Source: Hyphomicrobium sp. D-2 (lineage in GTDB: Bacteria > Pseudomonadota > Alphaproteobacteria > Rhizobiales > Hyphomicrobiaceae). Taken from it: a stretch of 64,000 nt of DNA. The notes under the pieces are model-generated. The model did not search any database, was not told where the DNA came from, and saw nothing but the letters and a program-made list of their open reading frames with translations. Location: the NCBI RefSeq assembly GCF_029872155.1, contig NZ_JARXLA010000003.1, positions 512,459 through 576,458 of the forward strand. Reading direction: 5' to 3'. A program made the translations under genes and the position numbers. Below are positions 40,998 through 53,147 of this stretch, in pieces (within the stretch, counting starts at the first letter, position 1; the number at the start of each line of letters is the position of its first letter).

Positions 40998-41302
40998 CGG
41001 CACGCTCTGATGGGCTCACTTCCAACTAAACGGCGAACACTAATGTCTGTTGAAGTGCGATGGCCCGATTGTCTGCATCCGGCAGCCGGGGCGGTTACAA
41101 AGCTGGTATCCCTCATCAAGGGTACATCTCAGCAGGTATTAAGACGCTATAATGCATCAATATTTTTCGGGTGGGCATGCATCAGGATGCCGCTGCCAAA
41201 CCTAGGTCAAGTCTGGTTGGCGATGGTAGCTACCCTACGGGGTAGGCGTGGCAGGCGGATGGTCGCGGCATTGCTCGGGTGTCATGGCAACTCGCTGCTT
41301 CG

Positions 41303-42631
41303 TCACTTGAACAGCGACGTGAGCGAGAAGGACGATCCTTCGATAACGGGTGGCGCTTCAGCAACCTGCGTGTGTGGTTCATCGATGTAGACGTTCACGC
41401 CCGTCGCGCGTCCATCCTTGATCAGCGATGCAACATAGGACCAGCCTTTCGGCTCCATGCCGATGCACGCTTCAGACATTTCGCCCTTGAGCCGCACATG
41501 GATGGCAATGTTGCCGCGAGCTAAAATGGCCTTCTTCTGCTGCGGCGTATACTGGTCCTGGTTCCAGAGTTTGCGCAGCCAGATGCCGGCGACGTTGCGC
41601 TTTGTTTTAGGCCCCCAGTTGATACGGCGGGCTTTGTCGGACGCGAATGAGTATTCGCCGGGTGGCAGCGGCCCGACAGCCCTGGCGGCCAGACACTCCG
41701 GATCGGGGTTGTTGCGGCAGACGTCGCGGCCGGAAAGCGCCCACGTGATCGTACGACCGTCGATGGCGGCATTGTCGGAGATCACGAAAAGCCGGCCAGT
41801 GCGGATTGTGTAGCCAAGTTTGAAGTTGCCCGCTGATGTCGGCACTTCACGCACGACATCCTGGAAAGGCTTGCAGATTTCGCCGCCCGAAAGTTTGCGC
41901 CGGAAGCCGTTCAGGCTGATGGTGACATAGTCGACGTTCGACGAGCAGTCCCACATCGGCAGCATCTTGCGATCTTTCAGCGCCGCGAGCACGGTTTCGG
42001 AAGCGGGCGTTTCTGCGCGCGATCCGCTCTGCTTCCCTGCCTTGGTGTCCCGCCCGGCGACCTTCGATTTGGCCGGCGGCGGCTTCACTTCAACCTTCAG
42101 GGTTGTGTCCCAGGGTGCTGCTTCCGGAGCAGGGTCGGCAGGCAGCGAGGCCTCAACGATCGTGCCGTCCTCGTCAATCGTGCCGCGCGGCAGGGATCTG
42201 ATCTGCTGGCATCTGGATGTCAGCTGCGGCGGGGTGATCTGTTTGACGGCGAGTTGGCGGGCCAGCGCACTGGGGGCGCCTTGCTCGATGTACGCGCTGA
42301 TAAGCTGGTGCTGCACTCCAAGTTGTTCCGGCGACAACTCAAAGATGCACTCTTCATAGATTTCGTCGCCCACCTGGCTGAAAATATCGGCGAGTTGCGC
42401 CGCTGCAGCGGAAGGGGGCGGCGGCTCAGGCGTCAGGTTGGCGCCACTAGTGCTGATAGAGCCGGAAAAATCGGGTATCTGCGCCACAGCAGGCACAGCC
42501 GTCAGCACGAGCATCGCGGCGGCAATGCCCCATGCTCTAAAGCCAAGTTGTGCTGTTGTTTTCTGCACGCAGTCCAACCCCGATTCACGACCGCAGACAA
42601 TTTCGTACTCCGAGAGTCGGGGCAATACCAT
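41303..42631 (-). CDS. Secreted Tlde1/DUF2778-like (L,D-transpeptidase-related) protein with long N-terminal region
   Basis: About 442 residues from ATG 42631 (the frame extends to 42691). A signal-like segment (GIAAAMLVLTAVPAVAQ) is followed by ~230 residues without recognisable domains, including a small Cys-bearing helical part (EEC, SRCQQIRSLPRG) and a Pro/Lys-rich linker. The C-terminal ~180 residues resemble the Tlde1/DUF2778 fold: GRLFVISDN, NNPDPEC, GPLPPGEYSFASDK, then IAIHVRLKG and SEACIGM. The His and Cys sit where L,D-transpeptidase-like enzymes have their catalytic pair. By family this would edit or cleave peptidoglycan stems in the periplasm. The family call is from motifs; the N-terminal part is unexplained. 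Confidence 0.6.
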   Translation of the reverse strand: MVLPRLSEYEIVCGRESGLDCVQKTTAQLGFRAWGIAAAMLVLTAVPAVAQIPDFSGSISTSGANLTPEPPPPSAAAAQLADIFSQVGDEIYEECIFELSPEQLGVQHQLISAYIEQGAPSALARQLAVKQITPPQLTSRCQQIRSLPRGTIDEDGTIVEASLPADPAPEAAPWDTTLKVEVKPPPAKSKVAGRDTKAGKQSGSRAETPASETVLAALKDRKMLPMWDCSSNVDYVTISLNGFRRKLSGGEICKPFQDVVREVPTSAGNFKLGYTIRTGRLFVISDNAAIDGRTITWALSGRDVCRNNPDPECLAARAVGPLPPGEYSFASDKARRINWGPKTKRNVAGIWLRKLWNQDQYTPQQKKAILARGNIAIHVRLKGEMSEACIGMEPKGWSYVASLIKDGRATGVNVYIDEPHTQVAEAPPVIEGSSFSLTSLFK

Positions 42632-42860
42632 GGCGCCGATTTTGCCCCTATCGTTCAGGTATTTGGCGGGTCGTCGGATTGCAGCAAGCAAGTTGGGGCA
42701 AAAAACCGCTGATGTTTGTCAGGCGCATGGCGGTGGCGCCCGTTCCGGCTGTCGCATCGCGGCGCTATTGGTCGCAAACGCACGACAGCCCATAAAGGTC
42801 GTTCATTTACCTTGCCGTGCTATAGGCGATCCTGAAATCCTCACTCGCTCGGAGACATCC

Positions 42861-43163
42861 ATGTCGCAAGACACCAACAAAGAAGACATCAACGCTGCCA
42901 TCGAGCGCCTGACGCAAGAGAATGCCGAACTCAACGGTATGGTGCTGGCTACCGGCGTTATTCTGACTCAGCTTCTGCAGGCCATGACGCTGCGTGAGCT
43001 CAATCCGTGGAATTCGGCCACGCGTATCGTCAATAACGCCCAGAGCGCGATTGAAGGCTTTGCAGCCAGCGATTCCAGCCCGCGCGCCCAGGCTGTGAAG
43101 GAGCGTGCGCTCACCGCCATCAAGCAGTTTGAAGACCAGCTCCGCTCGGTCCTCCCGACCTGA
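42861..43163 (+). CDS. Small coiled-coil protein, hypothetical
   Basis: 100 residues beginning MSQDTNKEDINAAIERLTQE, GGAGA 6 nt upstream. The sequence is helical with heptad-like spacing (INAAIERLTQENAELNGMVL) and a second helix near the end (ALTAIKQFEDQLRSVL). No known family recognised. It precedes the MaoC gene by 54 bp on the same strand. Confidence 0.65.
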   Translation: MSQDTNKEDINAAIERLTQENAELNGMVLATGVILTQLLQAMTLRELNPWNSATRIVNNAQSAIEGFAASDSSPRAQAVKERALTAIKQFEDQLRSVLPT

Positions 43164-43217
43164 ACCGCACCGGATTTCAGGCAAGAAGGAGCCGGTTACG
43201 CATCCGGCACAAAAACA

Positions 43218-43690
43218 ATGGTCGCGAAGCTTTACCTTGAGGATTTCGCCGTCGGGCAACGCTTTGAAAGCGGAAGCCATGAGATGACGGCCGAAGCTAT
43301 CAAGCGCTTCGCGGCTGAATTTGATCCGCAACCTTTCCATCTCGATGAAACCGCGGCCAAGGATTCGCTGTTCGGCGGGTTGGCGGCCAGCGGATGGCAT
43401 ACGGCCTCGGTCACGATGCGGCTGCTGGTCGAGGGTGGCGCGCCGATCGCAGGTGGCGTCATTGGCGGCGGCGGCGACATCACCTGGCCGCTGGCGACCC
43501 GACCCGGTGACGTGCTGCGGGTGACCAGCGAAATCGTGGAAATCAAGCCATCGCGCACGAAGCCGCATCGGGGCATGGTGATCAGGTGCGATCGGAAACC
43601 GAAAATCAGCGCGGCGAGACCGTGCAGATCATGGTTTCCCGGTTGGTGGTGCCGCGCAGGCCGGACGGTGTGTCCGGACCCGCCGTGTAA
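43218..43690 (+). pseudogene. MaoC-like acyl dehydratase, interrupted by one frameshift
   Basis: The first ~120 residues match the MaoC hot-dog family (LEDFAVGQRFESGSHEM, FDPQPFHLDETAA, FGGLAASGWHTASVTMR, GDITWPLATRPGDVL). After KPHRGMVIR the frame leaves the family. Reading +1-shifted from about 43585 recovers VRSETENQRGETVQIMVS and ends VVPRRPDGVSGPAV with a stop at 43688. One missing G in an AGGGTG context near 43583 explains it. MaoC proteins hydrate or dehydrate acyl-CoA esters in fatty-acid or polyhydroxyalkanoate metabolism. The rest is intact, so sequence error is as likely as real loss. Confidence 0.8.
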
Positions 43691-43949
43691 TCTGGCCACG
43701 CTGCGTAAAAAGCAAAAAAATACGGTATGTCATGGTGTTACGTAGCGCCTGTCGCCGCGCGACTTATCGACAGCGGCGGAATAAATGTGTCGCGATTGCG
43801 ACACCGGCTCGCCGGTTGCACCCGCGAAGCAGCTTCGCTCTTGCGGAAAAATGGCCAGCCCGCTTCGTTGGGGATGAAGATCAGATGACCCTTGTCCTGC
43901 CACAGTATTGCGGCAGGCTAGCCTGAGGGTTTTCATTCAGGGCGATTCA

Positions 43950-44659
43950 ATGATGCGGACGTTTGCAGTGCCAGCTTTGCTGTGGGGTTTGGCAACTGTA
44001 TGGGCCGGACTGTTCGGCGCAATTCAGCCGGCGACGGCGCAGTTGCTTTGGGATTGGGACGGTGAGCGCAAGACCGATGGCAGCGGCCGTCGTGTGGTCT
44101 CGTTTGACGAGAAATATACGCCCGGCCAGATCATCGTCAGCTTCACTGACCGCAACCTGTATTTCATCCACGAGCGCGGCAAGGCCATCAGCTATCCTGT
44201 AGCTACGCCACGTGAGGAAGATCGCTGGCAGGGCGTGACCACGGTCACGGAGAAGCGCGAAAATCCGGCCCTGGCGGCCTACGCCTTCAATGCTGAAGGA
44301 AGGATCCGCGCCTGCCAAGCTGGGTTCCGGGCGGTCATCCGATGAATCCGCTGGGCGTGCGCGCGCTTTATCTCGGTTCGAGCTTTTATCGCATTCACGG
44401 CACCGATGCCCCTTGGACCATCGGCACGGCGGCGTCCAAGGGCTGCATCCGCATGTACAACAAGGACGTGCTGGATCTCTATCCGCGCGTTCCCCGCGGA
44501 ACACGCGTCACGGTAACGTGGGAACGCTTCCGGTCAGAAGAGATCTCGCAGACACCGGTCGCAACCCGCCGTGGTAGCCGCTCGCTTGGTGGTCCGCGTT
44601 TGCGCAACATGCAGAGCAACGAGCTGCCGCGTCAGGCCGTCGAAAGCTGGGCGAACTGA
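43950..44659 (+). pseudogene. L,D-transpeptidase (YkuD/ErfK), interrupted by two frameshifts
   Basis: Starts MMRTFAVPALLWGLATVW with a signal peptide. Frame 1 runs to VTEKRENPA (YkuD entry TPGQIIVSFTDRNLYFI, GKAISYPVATPREEDRW). An extra C near 44271 and an extra G near 44299 shift it twice; removing both gives ENPAWRPTPSMLKEDPRLPS then WVPGGHPMNPLGVRALYLG. The last frame has YRIHGTDAPWTIGTAASKGC and IRMYNKDVLDLYP with the catalytic His and Cys. A complete YkuD enzyme, which makes 3-3 crosslinks or attaches lipoproteins in peptidoglycan, can be read if both insertions are removed. No other lesion is seen. Confidence 0.85.
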
Positions 44660-44714
44660 TCCGGATAACGGGCCGCCGGGCACCGGTTGAGATCTGTTTA
44701 TCGGCATAGAGAAA

Positions 44715-44745
44715 CGGCGCGCCCCCTCACAGGGCGCCCGCTTTT
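44715..44745 (+). terminator. Terminator after the L,D-transpeptidase gene
   Basis: CGGCGCGCCC and GGGCGCCCG pair with one bulge around CCTCACA, followed by CTTTTGC, about 55 bp after the stop. Confidence 0.6.
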
Positions 44746-44810
44746 GCATTCTAGCAACTGTCGGCGGTCCGATTAGCCGCCGTCCCACCGTCCGTCCAAG
44801 CGGCTCCCGC

Positions 44811-45935
44811 TCAGCTTTCCTGACCGGACTTCAGCTCCGCATACTTGGCCTGCGCCTTCTTGAACTTGCTTTCGAACAGCCACATCGCGTCGAGGATCTC
44901 GCGGTAGGTGGCCGAGGTCTTGGCGCGCTCCTTCTTGCCGAATGCAAACATTGAGTTGTTGCGCAGATAGCCCATCACGCGCGGACTGGTGATGCGGTAG
45001 TTCATGAAATCGCCGGAGCTAAGCGCGGCCCGTGTGGGTGTCGGCACGATCTGGATGAGCTGGAAAAACTTCATCTGATCGATTTCGTTGGGCAGCACCT
45101 TGGTTATTTCCGGTAGCTGCGCAAACAGGTCTGCGTGCGCGTTCATCAGCCCGTTACGCACGGCGACCCAGTGATTGTAGCGCTCGTCGATGCCGCGTGC
45201 GCGCGCAGCCTCCTTTGCGTCACGCTTGGCGACGTCAGGGGCAACTTTCGCGATCCGCTCCTTCAGGCCGTTCCACTTGCGCTTGCCGTTCGTATTTTCT
45301 TTCGGACCGGTTTGCAGACTGCCCTTGTAAGTCTTGGAGCGGCCATTGCCGATGTTCTGATTGCCGTTGGTTTCGGCGAAGAAGATACCAAGGCTGATGC
45401 GCCCTGCAGCGTCGGCTGTTTTCTTGTCGAGGCCTTGGGCCAGACCGATGGCGCGGCCGATGTCATACACGTCCTTGAACGGAGTGTTTGATGCCTGTGC
45501 AAACTTCGGCGGTGCCTGCATGTTCTTGAAGAGTGCAGCGTACTCTTCAATCAGCGGCTCGATCTCCTTGTCGAAATACGCTGGCGGCACATCGAAGCGA
45601 TTGGGCGGTCCAATACGCTCCGGTATCGCATCGGTGAGATCCTTATAGGTGCTCATCACCTTGACGCGCGCCAGATACACTTCCTGTCCCGGCCGGTTGG
45701 CCAGTTTGGCGTTGGCATCGATCTGGCTCCGACGCTCAGCCAACACCCGTTTGAAGTCTGCCAATGCCGCGTCATAGGCAGCAACGGCATGCGCCTGCTC
45801 GCGTGTGAGTTTGGCTGGCAGACGTTGTGCGTGGGCGGAGGAAACGGGTGAGAAGCTACCAGCGCCAGGGAAATGCCCGGACGCCGAAGCGGTAAGCGCA
45901 AGGATGAGCGCTGCGGAAATTGATGCCGGTTTCAT
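44811..45935 (-). CDS. Secreted hypothetical protein with lysozyme-like Glu motif
   Basis: 374 residues: signal peptide (ISAALILALTASASG..SSAHA), a helical N-terminal half (TREQAHAVAAYDAALADFKR, FDKEIEPLIEEYAALFKNM), then GIFFAETNGNQNIGNGRSK and YKGSLQTGPKENTNGKRKW. The AETNGN...GSLQTG arrangement recalls the Glu and downstream Gly/Gln loops of lytic transglycosylases but I cannot place it in a family, so the function is unknown. It is convergent with the L,D-transpeptidase gene. Confidence 0.65.
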   Translation of the reverse strand: MKPASISAALILALTASASGHFPGAGSFSPVSSAHAQRLPAKLTREQAHAVAAYDAALADFKRVLAERRSQIDANAKLANRPGQEVYLARVKVMSTYKDLTDAIPERIGPPNRFDVPPAYFDKEIEPLIEEYAALFKNMQAPPKFAQASNTPFKDVYDIGRAIGLAQGLDKKTADAAGRISLGIFFAETNGNQNIGNGRSKTYKGSLQTGPKENTNGKRKWNGLKERIAKVAPDVAKRDAKEAARARGIDERYNHWVAVRNGLMNAHADLFAQLPEITKVLPNEIDQMKFFQLIQIVPTPTRAALSSGDFMNYRITSPRVMGYLRNNSMFAFGKKERAKTSATYREILDAMWLFESKFKKAQAKYAELKSGQES

Positions 45936-46156
45936 TGTGTCTGGTTACGCGAGTTGCGTGAAATTTTCCAGTCGCAGCTTCCTTAAGATATTGTCATCTC
46001 CGCGTCATTGGGCTGCGTTTGTAGCGAAACTCAGCGTAGTGATGGTGTTGCTGTTGATGCTTGTGCGGCACCGCGCCGCGTTAAATAAGTTAAGGAAATT
46101 GCGGAACGCACACGGACGAGCCGCGTTTTTGCTCCGTAACACAACGGAGGACGATC

Positions 46157-46582
46157 ATGATCAGCCGCACAACTCTCGCCGCCATCCTTATTGCGGGTAC
46201 TGCAACTGGCGCGTTGGCAGAAATGAAGCTGGCGGACGTGAAGGTGAATACGCCCGGCGTAAAGGTGCAGGCGCCAAGTGGTGGCGTTGAACTTGATGTC
46301 GATGTCAATCGCGGCGCAGTGAATGCCACTGTGATGCCGACCGTTGATTGGGTTGGCCGCCCGCTATTCTCAATCGACGGCAAGCGTCTTGGCGAGGTGG
46401 CGCTGGTGAACGGCGAAGACATCTACGCCGATATCGGTGGCTTCCTTGGATTGGGCGAGACACGCGTCAAGTTGGGCGCAAACCAGATCGGCAGCGCAAC
46501 TGATGAACGCGTCGTGATTAAGCTGACCGAGGAGGAAGCAAAGGATCTTCCGAAGGTCGATAAGAACGCTACGGTTCAATAA
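46157..46582 (+). CDS. Secreted PRC-barrel-like protein
   Basis: 141 residues, ATG with GGAGG about 8 nt upstream. Signal peptide TTLAAILIAGTATGALA-EM, a short linker, then a PRC-barrel pattern: VGRPLFSIDGKRLGEV, VNGEDIYADIGGFLGLGET and DERVVIKLTEEEAKDLP. Similar proteins in Rhizobiales are annotated as PRC-barrel; their role is unknown. Followed by a strong terminator. Confidence 0.78.
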   Translation: MISRTTLAAILIAGTATGALAEMKLADVKVNTPGVKVQAPSGGVELDVDVNRGAVNATVMPTVDWVGRPLFSIDGKRLGEVALVNGEDIYADIGGFLGLGETRVKLGANQIGSATDERVVIKLTEEEAKDLPKVDKNATVQ

Positions 46583-46702
46583 TCCATCGCGACGCTCGTG
46601 CCCCGACCGCGTGATGCGGGGCGCACCGGGACGGAACGTAAAACACGTCAATGAACCGGACGCACATGCGATAGGCCTCCGGTTCAAATGATCGATACGA
46701 CA

Positions 46703-46735
46703 ACGGCGGCGCTCATCGAGAGCGCCGCCGTTTGT
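46703..46735 (+). terminator. Terminator after the PRC-barrel gene
   Basis: ACGGCGGCGCT and AGCGCCGCCGT form an 11-bp stem around a 7-nt loop, followed by TTGTG. It also lies between two convergent genes and so may act both ways. Confidence 0.75.
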
Positions 46736-46769
46736 GTAGAGGGCACAGGCGGTTCAAACCGCCCATGTT

Positions 46770-46898
46770 TTAGTTCGCAGCGGCTTCCGCCTGGTTGCGC
46801 TCTTTCTTGGCAATCTTGGCTTCACGCTTCTTAGCGTTCTCAGCCTTGCGCTGGCGGGCCTGGATCTGCTTGCGGCGCGAATCCGACATCGTGGGCAT
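46770..46898 (-). CDS. Small basic 42-residue protein
   Basis: The minus strand reads MPTMSDSRRKQIQARQRK, then AENAKKREAKIAKKERNQ and AEAAAN, with GGAGAG 5 nt before the ATG. It is a highly charged, wholly helical peptide (13 Lys/Arg in 42). I believe similar short basic proteins occur across Rhizobiales but cannot verify. The good ribosome site and codon use support a real gene; the role is unknown. It is too short for usual gene-finding cut-offs. Confidence 0.7.
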   Translation of the reverse strand: MPTMSDSRRKQIQARQRKAENAKKREAKIAKKERNQAEAAAN

Positions 46899-47144
46899 GG
46901 GTCTCTCCAATAGGTTTGAACGGGTTGGTCAGAAGCGCCGTCGGGCGCGGATTTCCCGCCAGCCTCATAGCCTCCCGCCGGGCCGGTTGTCAGCCCCATA
47001 ATTGCCGCCGGTCCTGAAACCGGCGGTTTTGCTGCTGCTGCCCGTTAACGAACAGCCTCATCGGGCTGCATGGCGCTCGGCCCAGAGCAACAATCGGCCA
47101 ACATAGGGCTTAATTTGCGCCCCTAGCGGCCTTGAGTTGAGCCC

Positions 47145-47696
47145 TCAGTGCTGTTCGGCAGGGATTTCGCGGCCGAGCCGGTCGACGTAGGCGATGCCGA
47201 CCGCCGACAGGATAAACACGATGTGGATGATGGTCTGCCACATCACGCCAGCTTCAGTGAGCTTGGCGCCATCGGATCCCAGATTGCCAGCTTCAATGAA
47301 CGTCTTGAGAAGATGAATCGACGAGATGCCGATGATGGCCATCGCCAGCTTGATCTTCAGAACGCTGGCGTTCACGTGGTCGAGCCATTCGGGTTGATCG
47401 GGATGACCGTCCAGCTTCAGGCGCGAGACGAAGGTCTCATAGCCACCGACGATCACCATGACGAGCAGGTTGGAGATCATCACGACATCGATCAGGCCAA
47501 GCACGATCAGCATGATCTGCTGCTCGCCGAACGATGTCGCGTGCAGAACCAGATGCGCCAGTTCCTTGAGGAACAGGAACACATAGACGGCCTGGGCGAT
47601 GATGAGGCCCAGATACAGTGGAACCTGGAGCCAACGTGAGCCGAAGATCAGGGAAGCGAGCAGGGAAGTGGGTGACGGGTTCGCGTCGCGAGCCAT
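47145..47696 (-). CDS. YqhA/UPF0114 (TIGR00645) membrane protein
   Basis: 183 residues, four membrane segments. Features: FGSRWLQVPLYLGLIIAQ, LIDVVMISNLLVMVIVGGYE and LKIKLAMAIIGISSIHLLKT. These are the conserved blocks of UPF0114. The role of the family is unknown. Confidence 0.88.
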   Translation of the reverse strand: MARDANPSPTSLLASLIFGSRWLQVPLYLGLIIAQAVYVFLFLKELAHLVLHATSFGEQQIMLIVLGLIDVVMISNLLVMVIVGGYETFVSRLKLDGHPDQPEWLDHVNASVLKIKLAMAIIGISSIHLLKTFIEAGNLGSDGAKLTEAGVMWQTIIHIVFILSAVGIAYVDRLGREIPAEQH

Positions 47697-47907
47697 ATGG
47701 GTTGCGCCTGTCCGTTGCTGTTCGATGATAGGTGACGGCCCATATCACAGGAGACGGACAGTGCGGAATGAGACAACGCGCGGCGGCTAAACCGTCACGC
47801 GGCAAATGCCGCAGCAAAGGGCATTTGATCGGAAAGGCTACGGCCTATTTGAGCGGCTTCACTTGCTGCAATTTGGTTGCGGAGCCAGAGAAGCGCGGCG
47901 TTCACAT

Positions 47908-48408
47908 TTATTTGAACGGCGCTATGCCGCTATCGTGGTCGCTGTTTGCCAGCATCTGAATGTGCCGTACAAAACGATCGTAGGCTTCGAGATAGGGGCC
48001 ATCAACAAACTCTTCAATTCGGGTCAGCATGTTGTTTGCCGTCCAGAAATTGAAGCGCAGCATGACATCCAGAACTTCGCCAGTATTCTTGTGGCGATAA
48101 ACGCCATGTACCGACGCGGTGCTGAAATCAGGTCCAGAAACAATCCGTCTGAGGGCGAACCGTTCGATCCAAAACGTCGTCAGCACAAGCGTGATGCGGA
48201 ATTCAACGTCTTCACGGCCGTAACTGCTGGCTGCCCACGGAACCCGAATGCCGTCGACATTGACTAGAAAGATGATGTCCGGATGCATGACGTTTAGAAC
48301 GCGCTGAACGTCTCCAGCAGCCCAGGCGCGTATGGCATGTTCTGCGATGGAGCAGTCTTCCTCGAATGACACGGCAGCGAATCCAATGCGTAAGTCCCGC
48401 GGATTCAT
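47908..48408 (-). CDS. NTF2/SnoaL-like protein, unknown substrate
   Basis: About 166 residues from ATG 48408 (MNPRDLRIGF). The pattern IAEHAIRAWAAGDVQRVLNV-MHPDIIFLVN, the central WAASSYGREDVE, and beta-strand pairs ending LDVMLRFNFWTANNMLTRIE is that of the NTF2/SnoaL cone fold, used by isomerases, hydrolases and non-enzymes alike. No neighbour indicates the substrate. Confidence 0.65.
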   Translation of the reverse strand: MNPRDLRIGFAAVSFEEDCSIAEHAIRAWAAGDVQRVLNVMHPDIIFLVNVDGIRVPWAASSYGREDVEFRITLVLTTFWIERFALRRIVSGPDFSTASVHGVYRHKNTGEVLDVMLRFNFWTANNMLTRIEEFVDGPYLEAYDRFVRHIQMLANSDHDSGIAPFK

Positions 48409-48842
48409 CACGCGTCGCACCAATCGGGATTGTTTCTAAGGTGCAACCTGATGATTACGTAACAGGTAGCTCGGATGATGTTTCGCAGCAAGAATATTAA
48501 ACGGCAATCATTTGCCACGATGGATTTGCGCCAGTGCGCAAAGGGTAAAATGCACCGGCATGCTGAAAATCGCGCGTGTTTCCTGATCCAGATCGGACGA
48601 AGACTTAGAACGTTTCCTAATTCCGACTATGCGAATTTAGCAAACGTCGTATGCGGGGGACAGTGATCAAGCGGTCTGCGCGCATGATGACGGATTCATG
48701 ACAGACCGCACGATGGCGGAATGTTTCTATGCAGAGTTTTGGTTTCGCACCAATCCTTGCAATCCTTGTTTAGCTCTCGCGTCCGCCTGAACGCACAGCA
48801 ACGGCTAGTGCCTGCAAGGCTGTCGGAGCCGACGTGTGGGCG
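48409..48842. other. Intergenic region upstream of the SnoaL-like gene
   Basis: About 430 bp, AT-richer than the rest. A 63-codon frame (48475-48666) exists on the plus strand but has no family resemblance or ribosome site. Nothing else supported. Confidence 0.5.
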
Positions 48843-51887
<3,045 letters not shown>

Positions 51888-52058
51888 GGAGAATTTCTAT
51901 CCGGGGCCAAGGAGGCAGCAGAAGGCCACCCGGCGCGTCTGGGCGCACGGTGGGTGGCTAAGATGGGCCATAGATAGTGGGTCGGCGCAAGGCGCGAAAG
52001 CCCACAAGCGGGCTGGGCTGGCTGGCGCGCGCATAAGCCCACATTCCGGGGCTGTTGC

Positions 52059-52367
52059 CTAAGCTACGGGGGCGGCGGCAGGGACGGGGGGCGGGAGTGG
52101 CAATTCCGGGCTGGCAGGCGCTTCGGCACGGTCGAGGGGGCAGTCGACGCCCTTTTTCCGGCAGCGCCGCCGGTAAGCCCGCTCCCAGTTGGCCTTCAGC
52201 CCCACCTCCTGCTGCTGGATGCGCAGCGCCTCGATAAAGCGCAGCTTCTTCTTCCTGCCCTCAAGGCGCTTGAACTTTTTCTTCTGCTTTTTGGTCATGC
52301 CGCAGCCGACGCAATGGCCAGCGTTCTTGAACTTGCAGACACTGATGCAGGGGGAGGGGATCTTCAT
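52059..52367 (-). CDS. DUF1289-like Cys-rich small protein
   Basis: About 102 residues from ATG 52367. IPSPCISVCKF and CVGCGMTKKQ match the short four-Cys signature of DUF1289, probably metal-binding. The rest is a strongly basic helix (KKKFKRLEGRKKKLRF, NWERAYRRRCRKK) and a Pro/Ala tail, longer than the usual family member. It lies just upstream of uvrA on the same strand. Confidence 0.72.
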   Translation of the reverse strand: MKIPSPCISVCKFKNAGHCVGCGMTKKQKKKFKRLEGRKKKLRFIEALRIQQQEVGLKANWERAYRRRCRKKGVDCPLDRAEAPASPELPLPPPVPAAAPVA

Positions 52368-52521
52368 GCGGGATGACACATAGGCATCGGGCGTCCGTAT
52401 GGGAATGGCGGGGCTGGCAGTGCCGTCCGGTATGTTAAATTTTCAGCCGTGCGCCCGCGCCTGAAGGCCATTTCACTTGAAGGTCATTCATAGGACTTTA
52501 GCCGGCCCCGACTAATGTGCC

Positions 52522-53064
52522 ATGGACCAAGCGGGGCACCTGTTCATGGCCGAACTGATCCACTTTGCACTATCCAATTTCACGCTGACGTTTCTGGTTC
52601 TGGGGCTTATCACCGGCCTGATCGTCGCGCTTCGCAAGGAGCTCACGCGGGCCACCCTGGCGGAAGAACTGCTGGCCTATTTCATCCTGTTCACGATCGC
52701 GATCGCCTACTTCTACAACTTCGTGTTCCACGTCTTCTTCGGCTATCTGGCGCCGGTCTATATCGGCTGGGCGGACAGTCCGTTTCAGGCCGAGGTGGGG
52801 TATGCAAGTCTTGGCTTCGCTGCCGTCGGCCTGCTGGCGTTCAAGGGCAACTGCATGGTGCGGCTGGCCGCCATTCTGGGCCCGGCGATGTTCCAGTGGG
52901 GTGCAGCGGCGGAGCATGTGAAGTCGATCATCGCGACCGGCAATATGGCGCCGGGCAATGCCGGGATCATGCTCTATTCGGATATCTTGCTGCCGGTCAT
53001 CGGCTTCGCGCTGCTGTGGTTCAAGCGCGCCACCGATCAACGCGGCGTCGCTTCGGACCGGTAG
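52522..53064 (+). CDS. DUF6790-like membrane protein
   Basis: 180 residues, about five membrane segments. LTFLVLGLITGLIVALR, ELLAYFILFTIAIAYFYNF, VFHVFFGYLAPVYIGWADS-PFQAEVGYASLGFAAVGLLAF and MFQWGAAAEHVKSII follow the DUF6790 pattern. Function unknown. ATG 52546 (MAELIHF) is an alternative start with a GGGG 8 nt upstream. Confidence 0.72.
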   Translation: MDQAGHLFMAELIHFALSNFTLTFLVLGLITGLIVALRKELTRATLAEELLAYFILFTIAIAYFYNFVFHVFFGYLAPVYIGWADSPFQAEVGYASLGFAAVGLLAFKGNCMVRLAAILGPAMFQWGAAAEHVKSIIATGNMAPGNAGIMLYSDILLPVIGFALLWFKRATDQRGVASDR

Positions 53065-53065
53065 G

Positions 53066-53147
53066 ATCCAAAGCGATGCTGCAAGCTGTTTGAGACCGAT
53101 GAAACACGCTTCGGCCTGCTAGGCGTCCGAAACGATCACGGTCTAAA
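53066..53147 (-). repeat. Dispersed palindromic element, copy C (partial, inverted)
   Basis: The reverse complement begins TTTAGACCGTGATCGTTTCGG and continues GCCGAAGCGTGTTTCATCGG, matching the first two-thirds of copies A and B. The last third is not clearly preserved. It lies between two convergent genes and just overlaps the 3' end of the PPOX gene. Confidence 0.75.

Noticed and set aside
40771..41010. Plus-strand frame opposite the small membrane protein
   Set aside because: The minus frame gives a better single membrane helix and charge layout; both remain weak.
48475..48666. 63-codon plus-strand frame in AT-rich DNA
   Set aside because: No ribosome site, no motif, isolated.
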